The position numbers were made by a program, and so were the translations under genes. A DNA stretch of 13,303 bases from Clostridiaceae bacterium (GTDB taxonomy: Bacteria > Bacillota > Clostridia > Lutisporales > Lutisporaceae), in contig JAQVFD010000027.1 in the NCBI GenBank assembly GCA_028697435.1, positions 1 through 13,303 on the forward strand, written 5' to 3'. Below the pieces are notes generated by a model, which ran no database searches, was not told the DNA's origin, and worked only from the letters and a program-made list of their open reading frames with translations. Shown piece by piece: positions 6,487-11,472 of this stretch; position 1 is the stretch's first letter, and each line of letters begins with the position of its first letter.

Positions 6487-7119
6487 ATGAACAAGAAAAA
6501 TTTACTAATAGGGATAGCCTTGATACTCCTTGGCATATCCATGTACCTGAAGAATTATAACATTGCAACAGGAAGTCTTTTGACTCTTTTCTTTGGGATT
6601 GGATTGCTGTATGCATACAGCATCAAGAAGGAGCAGCCCTTCATAATTTTTGGGGGAATATTTTCTGCCATAGGTTTGATGTCCGTATTAAAGGATATCA
6701 GGCTTTTCCGTATGGATATGACCTTTGAAGCGTTACTGATAGCTCTTGGTATAATATTTCTTTTCATATATTACTCAAAGCATATAGAAGGCTTTATTTT
6801 TCCCAGTTTGATACTTCCTGCCATAGGGGTATACCTCATATTACTTAGATATTTAAATGACAGATATGCAGCCCCAAGTATATTTTTGCTTCTTGGTTTT
6901 GCATTTTATGCAATTTATATGATAGCCTATATGGGAAAATCTACTTGGCCTTTGATACCGGCAAACATACTGATCTTGATTGGAATCTTTGCATATGGAA
7001 TAAGCCTCGATATTATTACATGGCATAAAGTATATTTAAATAGGGACTATATTTGGCCGCTGCTTATGATCGGAACAGGAGTGCTGATACTGGTAAGCAG
7101 GTTCAGAAGAATCAGGTGA
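6487..7119 (+). CDS. Polytopic membrane protein with LiaF/DUF5668-like helices
   Basis: A 210-residue, very hydrophobic protein with about eight predicted membrane helices (roughly 5-21, 27-44, 51-68, 79-97, 101-121, 129-148, 154-173 and 188-204) and no sizeable soluble domain. Helix pairs of the type LLIGIALILLGISMYL and WPLLMIGTGVLILVSRFRR resemble the repeated transmembrane units of LiaF/DUF5668 proteins, which accompany envelope-stress systems. Homology to that family is suggested, not certain. AAGGAG lies 11 bases before the ATG. It is the last gene of the propeller-CvpA operon, and its TGA touches the palindromic terminator at 7123. The gene converging on it from the other side encodes a YvlB/LiaX-like DUF4097 protein, another envelope-stress family. 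Confidence 0.6.
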   Translation: MNKKNLLIGIALILLGISMYLKNYNIATGSLLTLFFGIGLLYAYSIKKEQPFIIFGGIFSAIGLMSVLKDIRLFRMDMTFEALLIALGIIFLFIYYSKHIEGFIFPSLILPAIGVYLILLRYLNDRYAAPSIFLLLGFAFYAIYMIAYMGKSTWPLIPANILILIGIFAYGISLDIITWHKVYLNRDYIWPLLMIGTGVLILVSRFRRIR

Positions 7120-7122
7120 TAA

Positions 7123-7156
7123 AAGCCTCTAAATATCAGCTGATATTTAGAGGCTT
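7123..7156. terminator. Perfect palindrome, bidirectional terminator between convergent genes
   Basis: A 34-nt perfect palindrome (arms 7123-7139 and 7140-7156; left arm AAGCCTCTAAATATCAG) gives a 15-bp stem with a 4-nt loop. On the minus strand it is followed by TTTT-ATC, making it a reasonable terminator for the DUF4097 gene ending at 7174. On the plus strand it follows the membrane-protein stop by 3 bp but is followed by only a broken T run (TTATCTATT). Confidence 0.85.
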
Positions 7157-7173
7157 ATCTATTGTAGAATCAA

Positions 7174-8412
7174 TTAAATGTTCTTAATACTTATGGGTGC
7201 ATTTGAGGTATATGCCTTAACAGAAATTTTATTGGAAGCTGTGTCATAGTTCTCACTTTTCAGATCTATTACTTCCTGCATACCGATACTTTTCTTATCT
7301 GTTTCGTAAGTAAGGTTTGTGAGTTTCACATCAATACTGCTCATTGTCGTATGTGCATCGACCATATATTCAAAGCCCTCTTCATTAGCAATACCAATAT
7401 CAATTTTACCATTGGAGGTATATAAGGTATAACCGGGGCTAAGAGAATCGCCTTTACGGGAAGCGATTACCGTAATGGCGGCATTACTGGTTTTTGCATC
7501 AATGTTGTCCAAACTGCTGCCTTCTATAATAATTTTTGAATTGGATGTTCTGACCTTTGCAGTTCTCGCAGTAACTTCATTTAATATAACCTTTTCGTTG
7601 TCGGTAAATATCTCTATTTCATCTGCGATGCATTTTGAGATAGTCACTCTTCCGTTTGCAGTAGAACAATTTAATTGCTTCACGTCCATATCGCTGATTT
7701 CGCATTTTGCATTATCAGTTGAGATGTTTATCATATTAATGCCTTTGGGAAGAAGTACCTCGATTTTGCCCCAGGTCCTGCCGGGAAATTCAGAAGAAAG
7801 CTTATATATTCCCGAATCTATGATAGTCTTTAAATAATCATCTATGACCAACTGAGGCATGTTTGAGTTTACTGATATGTTTACTTTCATTTCCCTCGTA
7901 TCGCATAGTCCGAATTTTACAGAAAAATTGTTTGTTTTTAGATAAATATCCGGGGCATCTTCCACGGGATAAGTATAACTACTGTTATATTTATACTTTT
8001 CGTAAACATTGTCAAACAGGTTACCCACCTGACCTGCAAATACGTCTGCAAATTTCGTGGCAGATTCAGCTATCTCCTGTCCTAATACTTCCATTCTTTT
8101 TGTGAACTCTTCGGTAAACTTTTCCGTCTTTTCCGCGTTTATATTTTCTCCCAGCTGTTCCGCTAACTTACCCGCCTTTTCACCAAAGGTTGTTGCAATC
8201 TTTGAGGCCTTTTCACCAAACTTATTAAGCTTATCGTCAATTTTGATTTCGTTCAGTTTAGCGGTAAGCTCATCTCTAAGTTCGTCTATTTTTGAACCGG
8301 CAGGAGCTGTACCGGTGTTTGCCTTCTCAAGGGCTTCAAGCAGTTTTACGGCTTCTTCCGTATTGATTTTCCCTTCCTGGAGCATTTTAAGTATTAACAT
8401 TTTTTCTTCCAT
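7174..8412 (-). CDS. DUF4097 family protein with SHOCT-like N-terminus (YvlB/LiaX-like)
   Basis: A 412-residue protein in three parts. Residues 1-30 form a short helical motif (ILKMLQEGKINTEEAVKLLEAL) typical of the N-terminus of YvlB/LiaX proteins. Residues 40-140 are a long charged amphipathic helical region with repeated FGEKA/LGEN elements. Residues 145-412 are a DUF4097 beta-strand repeat domain rich in Asn, Ser, Thr and Asp (TDNAKCEISDMD, TANGRVTISKC, TSNGKIDIGI). There is no signal peptide or membrane helix. Such proteins are linked to cell-envelope stress in Bacillus and Enterococcus (LiaX). AGGAG sits eight bases before the ATG and overlaps the end of the upstream DUF2089 gene region (11 bp gap), so the two are translated from one mRNA. 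The role here is inferred from family only. Confidence 0.88.
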   Translation of the reverse strand: MEEKMLILKMLQEGKINTEEAVKLLEALEKANTGTAPAGSKIDELRDELTAKLNEIKIDDKLNKFGEKASKIATTFGEKAGKLAEQLGENINAEKTEKFTEEFTKRMEVLGQEIAESATKFADVFAGQVGNLFDNVYEKYKYNSSYTYPVEDAPDIYLKTNNFSVKFGLCDTREMKVNISVNSNMPQLVIDDYLKTIIDSGIYKLSSEFPGRTWGKIEVLLPKGINMINISTDNAKCEISDMDVKQLNCSTANGRVTISKCIADEIEIFTDNEKVILNEVTARTAKVRTSNSKIIIEGSSLDNIDAKTSNAAITVIASRKGDSLSPGYTLYTSNGKIDIGIANEEGFEYMVDAHTTMSSIDVKLTNLTYETDKKSIGMQEVIDLKSENYDTASNKISVKAYTSNAPISIKNI

Positions 8413-8423
8413 AATATTATCTC

Positions 8424-8786
8424 CTATTCATTCATTAATTTTATTGCTTCTTCTGAGGAGATCTCACCTCTATAAAGCTTTTCAAGGATTTCTTTCTTAT
8501 AATTCTGATCTACGCTCTGACTCTTGTATCCCAAAGCTGAAATTAGTGAATCTAATTTGCCCTTCACAGTTGGGTATGATATTCCTAACTCCCTTTCTAT
8601 TTCCTTTATATTCCCCCTATTTTTGATAAATACTTCGGCAAAATCTTTGTGCTCCTGTGATAAGGAACAGAATTTACACGGTTTGAAGTGTCCTTTTATT
8701 GTGCTTTTACAAGAATTGCAGGATACTTCGGTTATTTCTACGGCATTATTGCATATAGGGCATTGACCCATAACTTCTCGTTTCAT
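8424..8786 (-). CDS. DUF2089 family zinc-finger/HTH regulator-like protein
   Basis: A 120-residue protein. The N-terminus has three CxxC pairs, CPIC (9-12), CNSC (23-26) and CKFC (37-40), a likely zinc ribbon. A helix-turn-helix follows (about 57-82; GNIKEIERELGISYPTVKGK), then a C-terminal SHOCT-like helix (ILEKLYRGEISSEEAIKLM, 100-118). This is the DUF2089 architecture, thought to be a DNA-binding regulator. I chose the ATG at 8786: it has AGGAGTG seven bases upstream, and the consensus promoter at 8827-8854 would start transcripts near 8820. The in-frame ATGs further upstream (for example 8888 and 8828) therefore fall outside the mRNA or inside the -10 box. It is first in a two-gene operon with the DUF4097 gene and may regulate it. 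Confidence 0.9.
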   Translation of the reverse strand: MKREVMGQCPICNNAVEITEVSCNSCKSTIKGHFKPCKFCSLSQEHKDFAEVFIKNRGNIKEIERELGISYPTVKGKLDSLISALGYKSQSVDQNYKKEILEKLYRGEISSEEAIKLMNE

Positions 8787-8826
8787 TATTTCACTCCTAT
8801 CGGGTTGTAGTATAGTCTTTAAGTCC

Positions 8827-8854
8827 ATTATAAGCCTCATGTTAATAATGTCAA
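8827..8854 (-). promoter_or_regulatory. Consensus SigA promoter of the DUF2089-DUF4097 operon
   Basis: On the minus strand TTGACA (8849-8854) and TATAAT (8827-8832) are both perfect consensus hexamers, separated by 16 bp. Transcription should begin near 8820, about 34 nt before the ATG at 8786. A promoter this close to consensus suggests high basal expression or control by a repressor. Confidence 0.85.
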
Positions 8855-9011
8855 TATAGATATTAATAATTTTAATGTATTTTATCAATTTAATGAATTA
8901 CTTATGGTTATATATAAAACTAATTAATAAGTATAAGGAAGACTGCAGAAAAAGTCTTCTTATTTATATATACTCAAAACATTTCATTTTGTTTTAAAAA
9001 TATATAAATAA
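8855..9011. other. Divergent spacer between the DUF2089 promoter and the yedF promoter
   Basis: This very AT-rich stretch holds no credible gene. A 7-bp hairpin, GAAGACT (8938-8944) with AGTCTTC (8953-8959), followed by TTATTT, resembles a weak terminator on the plus strand, although no plus-strand gene precedes it. Nothing else recognisable was seen. Confidence 0.5.
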
Positions 9012-9020
9012 TGATATAAT
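8989..9020 (+). promoter_or_regulatory. Extended -10 SigA promoter upstream of yedF
   Basis: TGATATAAT (9012-9020) is an extended -10 element with a perfect TATAAT at 9015-9020. TTGTTT (8989-8994) is a possible -35, but the spacer is 20 bp, so recognition would depend on the extended -10. The start would be near 9027, giving a leader of about 208 nt. Confidence 0.5.
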
Positions 9021-9026
9021 TCAGAT

Positions 9027-9234
9027 ATATTAAAGAATGCTTCGCATTCTTCAGACACAAGTCGCGAGACACCAGGCACTAGAGAATTATCGGCAATAAT
9101 GTTAGTAGCGATACTTCCTTATGTAGCAGTATAATATATAAATGTTTCTGTGTAATCGCGCAGCGATTCTGTGATATGTCCGTGTGTTTAGTGTTACACG
9201 TTATCTATGTCGCATTTTTTAGAGGAGGATTTGG
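9027..9234 (+). promoter_or_regulatory. Long hairpin-bearing 5' leader of yedF
   Basis: The stretch between the predicted start site and the yedF ATG is visibly richer in G and C than its surroundings. It contains several small stems: AAGAATGC/GCATTCTT (9033-9040 with 9044-9051, triloop), GTC-GCGA-GAC (9061-9070, a GNRA-type loop), AATCGC/GCGATT (9154-9159 with 9163-9168) and CGTGT/ACACG (9181-9185 with 9196-9200). The T run at 9215-9220 is followed directly by the Shine-Dalgarno AGAGGAGG. It does not match any riboswitch class I can name. Confidence 0.4.
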
Positions 9235-9813
9235 ATGAAAGAAATAGATGCCAGAGGGCTTGCGTGTCCCCAGCCGGTAATACTCACAAAAAAAGCACTG
9301 GAAGAAATAACAGAGGGTGAAGTAGTAACTATAGTAGATAATATTACTGCAAAGGAAAACGTTTCAAGGTTGGCAGGAAATTCGGGTTATGCACATGAAA
9401 CATCAGAAAGCAATGGATATTACTACGTAAAAATCAAAAAAGCAGAGGTTGCACAAAAACTAAACATAGAAGAGGACAGCATTGTAATAGTCATAACTTC
9501 GGACAAATTAGGCCAAGGTGAAGAGGAACTGGGGAAGGTATTGATCAAAAGCTATACTTATGCCCTTACCGAAACCACACCGCTGCCAAAGGCTGTGTTG
9601 TTTCTGAACAGCGGTGTAAAGCTTACCTCAGAAGGTTCAGAGGTGTTGGATAATATCAGAAAACTTGAAAGCTCAGGAGTAGAAATAATAAGCTGTGGTA
9701 CCTGTCTTGACTTTTATCATTTGAAGGATAAGCTGCAGGTTGGAATAGTAGGGAATATGTATGCAATAATTGAAAAAATGAATTCTGTCGGTAAAATAAT
9801 TAATATAAGTTAG
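9235..9813 (+). CDS. yedF: Sulfurtransferase-like selenium metabolism protein YedF
   Basis: A 192-residue two-domain protein. Residues 1-72 are a TusA/SirA-like domain with the signature ARGLACPQPVILTKKAL, whose Cys11 is the predicted persulfide or selenide carrier. Residues 80-192 are a DsrE-like domain with LGQGEEELGKVLIKSY and CGTCLDFY (Cys154 and Cys157). This fusion is the YedF type found mainly in genomes that have selD, and is thought to deliver labile selenium; direct biochemistry is limited. AGAGGAGG sits six bases before the ATG. Its stop codon overlaps the ribosome binding region of the DUF951 gene, so the two are probably co-translated. An aminotransferase of the EF2568 type, another gene in the same phylogenetic profile, is at 467. 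Confidence 0.9.
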   Translation: MKEIDARGLACPQPVILTKKALEEITEGEVVTIVDNITAKENVSRLAGNSGYAHETSESNGYYYVKIKKAEVAQKLNIEEDSIVIVITSDKLGQGEEELGKVLIKSYTYALTETTPLPKAVLFLNSGVKLTSEGSEVLDNIRKLESSGVEIISCGTCLDFYHLKDKLQVGIVGNMYAIIEKMNSVGKIINIS

Positions 9814-9824
9814 GATGGATGGAT

Positions 9825-10040
9825 ATGTATTATCCAAAAGAATATAATCTTGGAGATATTGTGGAAACAAAAAAACAACACCCCTGTGGCAGTAATCAAT
9901 GGGAGGTCACAAGAGTGGGAGCGGATTTCAAGATAAAATGCCTTAAGTGCGGCAGGGTAGTAATGTTGCCGAGACCTAAGTTTGAAAAGTCTGTAAAAAA
10001 AGTAATAAAAAGTGCAGCACCTGAAGAAAATAACATATAG
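9825..10040 (+). CDS. DUF951 family small zinc-binding-like protein
   Basis: A 71-residue basic protein matching DUF951: YNLGDIVETKKQHPCGSNQW (7-26), EVTRVGADFKIKCLKCGRVV (27-46) and MLPRPKFEKSVKKV (47-60). Cys21, Cys39 and Cys42 suggest a small metal-binding or nucleic-acid-binding fold; the function is unknown. I prefer ATG 9825 because TAGGATGG (9811-9818) is then correctly spaced; an ATG at 9819 in the same frame would lie only three bases after AGGA. The gene begins 11 bp after the yedF stop. The family is regularly found just upstream of rpsF near the origin in Firmicutes, as here, and the rpsF promoter begins with the first base after its stop codon. Confidence 0.88.
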   Translation: MYYPKEYNLGDIVETKKQHPCGSNQWEVTRVGADFKIKCLKCGRVVMLPRPKFEKSVKKVIKSAAPEENNI

Positions 10041-10069
10041 TTGATAAAAATCCTTCATAGTGATATAAT
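10041..10069 (+). promoter_or_regulatory. SigA promoter of the rpsF-ssb-rpsR operon
   Basis: TTGATA (10041-10046), a 17-bp spacer and TATAAT (10064-10069) preceded by TG (extended -10). This is a near-perfect housekeeping promoter starting transcription near 10076, directly after the DUF951 stop codon. Confidence 0.85.
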
Positions 10070-10087
10070 TAATACTTGCGTAAATAT

Positions 10088-10135
10088 CCTCGCTCTATCA
10101 TATTTAGATAGGGCCGCTAGTCCGTGGGGAGGAGG
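10088..10135 (+). promoter_or_regulatory. S6:S18-binding rpsF leader motif (autoregulatory RNA)
   Basis: A 7-bp stem (10093-10099 with 10107-10113; core CTATC/GATAG) with a 7-nt loop is flanked by CCTC (10088-10091), which can pair with GAGG (10129-10132). An unpaired CCG at 10122-10124 lies on the 3' side. A bulged CCG beside such a stem is the signature of the known S6:S18 leader, which mimics the 16S rRNA binding site so that the ribosomal proteins can repress their own mRNA. The closing strand overlaps the rpsF Shine-Dalgarno GGAGGAGGTG. I matched this by eye, not with a covariance model. Confidence 0.6.
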
Positions 10136-10144
10136 TGAATTTTT

Positions 10145-10429
10145 ATGAATAGGTATGAAACTATATATATAATTAGGCCGACCGTTGATGAAGAAGGAAT
10201 AAAAGCCCTTCAGGAAAAGTTTAAAGCAATTGTTGAAGAAAACGGCGAAATCGAAACTATTGATGACTGGGGCAAAAGAAAGCTTGCTTATCTTATAGAC
10301 GATATCGGAGAAGGCTACTACGTATATATGAAGTATAAAGCAGCTCAGGTTGTACCAAAAGAACTTGACAGAGTATTCGGCATAACAGAAGAGATTTTAA
10401 GACACATGATAATTAAAATTGAAGAGTAG
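10145..10429 (+). CDS. rpsF: 30S ribosomal protein S6
   Basis: A 94-residue protein, the usual length for S6. It begins MNRYETIYIIRPTVDEEG and has the conserved IDDWGKRKLAYLIDDIGEGYYVYMKY stretch and a C-terminal helix ending RHMIIKIEE. S6 joins the platform of the 30S subunit as a heterodimer with S18, whose gene rpsR is two genes downstream. A very strong GGAGGAGGTG precedes the ATG, within reach of the leader RNA structure. It is the first gene of the operon and has its own promoter at 10041. The gap to ssb is 33 bp. Confidence 0.97.
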   Translation: MNRYETIYIIRPTVDEEGIKALQEKFKAIVEENGEIETIDDWGKRKLAYLIDDIGEGYYVYMKYKAAQVVPKELDRVFGITEEILRHMIIKIEE

Positions 10430-10462
10430 AATCAAGAAGAAATAAATGTAGGCGGTGTGATT

Positions 10463-10873
10463 ATGTTGAATAGAGTTGCCTTGGTGGGCAGATTAACAAG
10501 GGATCCTGAAATAAGGTATACAGCAGATAATCAAACACCAATAGCTAAATTCACTATCGCTGTTGACAGAACCTTTAAAAGGGAAGGTCAACCCTCTGCA
10601 GATTTTTTACCGATAGTTGTATTTGGAAAGTCTGCAGATAATTGCGGAAAGTATATAAGGAAGGGCAGGCTTGTTGCCGTTTCAGGAAGATTGCAGACGA
10701 GAAGCTGGGATGACCAGGATGGCAAAAGGCACTATGCAACTGAAGTAATAGCAGATGAAGTTGATTTTCTGGATAGAGGTTCCGATGCAAGAGGACAGGG
10801 AAATGAAGGCAGATCCGATTCGGATTATGGCGATTTCCACCCGGCAGAGGAAGAGGACGATCTACCATTTTAA
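10463..10873 (+). CDS. ssb: Single-stranded DNA-binding protein
   Basis: A 136-residue SSB with an N-terminal OB fold (about 1-105; LNRVALVGRLTRDPEIRYT, then VAVSGRLQTRSWDDQDGKRHYATEVIADEV). A Gly/Asp/Ser-rich linker (about 106-124) follows, and the acidic tip EEDDLPF recruits partner proteins. It coats single-stranded DNA during replication and repair. The tryptophan often found in the VVWGK strand is phenylalanine here (IVVFGK, Phe54), and the linker is short, giving a compact SSB. I use ATG 10463, since GGCGGTG (10451-10457) fits it as ribosome binding site; the in-frame GTG at 10457 would be inside that site. The rpsF-ssb-rpsR order is standard for Firmicutes. Confidence 0.96.
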   Translation: MLNRVALVGRLTRDPEIRYTADNQTPIAKFTIAVDRTFKREGQPSADFLPIVVFGKSADNCGKYIRKGRLVAVSGRLQTRSWDDQDGKRHYATEVIADEVDFLDRGSDARGQGNEGRSDSDYGDFHPAEEEDDLPF

Positions 10874-10896
10874 TTCATAAGAAATGTATTAAAAAC

Positions 10897-11015
10897 ATCT
10901 ATATAGGTTGCAATAAATAAGATGTAAGGAAGAATTATGCAACCTATGAAATCAAGGAAAATGTTTTGCAATATTTAAATTTTGATGCAAAATGATTATT
11001 GCAAAACATATAGAT
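10897..11015 (+). ncRNA. Predicted three-way-junction RNA in the ssb-rpsR spacer
   Basis: Three helices nest without gaps. P1 is ATCTAT (10897-10902) with ATAGAT (11010-11015). P2 is ATAGGTTGCA (10903-10912) with TGCAACCTAT (10938-10947). P3 is a 13-bp helix, ATGTTTTGCAATA (10961-10973) with TATTGCAAAACAT (10997-11009), capped by an inner ATTTTG/CAAAAT triloop hairpin (10979-10993). P1 abuts P2 on one side and P3 on the other, and a 13-nt linker (10948-10960) joins P2 to P3. The rpsR Shine-Dalgarno AGGAGG starts at 11016, the base after P1. This looks like a cis-acting structured RNA within the operon. Pairing was derived by eye; conservation is untested. Confidence 0.6.
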
Positions 11016-11029
11016 AGGAGGGAAAAGGA

Positions 11030-11287
11030 TTGAACAGACGTGGTGGCGGTGAAAGAACCGGCGGCGGAAAAATGAGAAAGCCGAAGAAAAAGGTTTGTAA
11101 CTTTTGTATTGATAAAGTTGAACATATAGATTATAAAGACGTTAATAAGCTGAGAAGATTCATTTCTGAAAGAGGCAAGATAATTCCGAGAAGAATTTCC
11201 GGAAACTGCGCAAAGCATCAGAGACAGCTTACAATAGCGATAAAGAGAGCAAGGAACATAGCCTTCCTGCCCTTTACAACGGATTAG
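11030..11287 (+). CDS. rpsR: 30S ribosomal protein S18
   Basis: An 85-residue protein with the S18 core KVCNFCIDKVEHIDYKDVNK (21-40), LRRFISERGKIIPRRISGNC (41-60) and AKHQRQLTIAIKRARNIAFL (61-80). Cys23, Cys26, Cys60 and His63 form a complete set of likely zinc ligands. The start appears to be TTG at 11030: AGGAGGG (11016-11022) is seven bases upstream, a TAG lies in frame at 11015-11017 and no ATG intervenes. The only ATG alternative (11072) would remove a glycine/arginine-rich N-terminal tail. S18 pairs with S6 in the 30S platform. The 156-bp gap from ssb is unusually long and structured. A strong terminator follows. Confidence 0.96.
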   Translation: MNRRGGGERTGGGKMRKPKKKVCNFCIDKVEHIDYKDVNKLRRFISERGKIIPRRISGNCAKHQRQLTIAIKRARNIAFLPFTTD

Positions 11288-11330
11288 AAGTAGGGTCTCC
11301 ATACATGGCGACTGGATTTTAGATTTCAAA

Positions 11331-11369
11331 ATGCTCCTCTTGTGGTAGAAAGGGGAGCATAATTTTTTT
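11331..11369 (+). terminator. Intrinsic terminator of the rpsF-ssb-rpsR operon
   Basis: ATGCTCCTCTT (11331-11341) pairs with AAGGGGAGCAT (11350-11360) over 11 bp with one G-U pair and an 8-nt loop. AA and then seven T residues (11363-11369) follow. It lies 43 bp after the rpsR stop and cleanly separates the ribosomal operon from the fermentation genes. Confidence 0.9.
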
Positions 11370-11422
11370 GCAGGCAAAGGTGACAGAAAGAATTTCAGGC
11401 AATTAGATTTCATTTTGCAGAA

Positions 11423-11451
11423 TTGAGATTATGAATAGCCTAAGTGATAAT
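11423..11451 (+). promoter_or_regulatory. Candidate SigA promoter of the methylaspartate ammonia-lyase gene
   Basis: TTGAGA (11423-11428), a 17-bp spacer and GATAAT (11446-11451), each matching consensus at five of six positions. The start near 11458 would leave only about 15 nt before the ATG at 11473, just enough to include GGAGG at 11461-11465. An upstream ATG at 11431 would then lie inside the promoter. Confidence 0.5.
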
Positions 11452-11472
11452 AAAGATATTGGAGGATTGAGG

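Noticed and set aside
8057..8626. 189-codon plus-strand open frame opposite the DUF4097 and DUF2089 genes
   Set aside because: It is a shadow of two well-recognised minus-strand genes, has no ribosome binding site, spans their junction and shows no family motif; the serine- and phenylalanine-rich composition is typical of antisense frames.
8787..8888. Longer DUF2089 reading frame starting at 8888
   Set aside because: The additional 34 residues are unlike the family, and they overlap a perfect SigA promoter whose transcript begins downstream of those ATGs; the ATG at 8786 has the Shine-Dalgarno.
9038..9100. 20-codon open frame (starting MLRILQTQVARH) in the yedF leader, as a possible leader peptide
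   Set aside because: The preceding sequence has no usable Shine-Dalgarno, the ATG sits inside a hairpin arm, and there is no run of regulatory codons; it is more likely incidental to the structured leader.
10952..11413. 153-codon minus-strand open frame across rpsR and its flanking structures
   Set aside because: It runs antisense to rpsR, the terminator and the structured ssb-rpsR spacer, lacks a Shine-Dalgarno and resembles nothing known.
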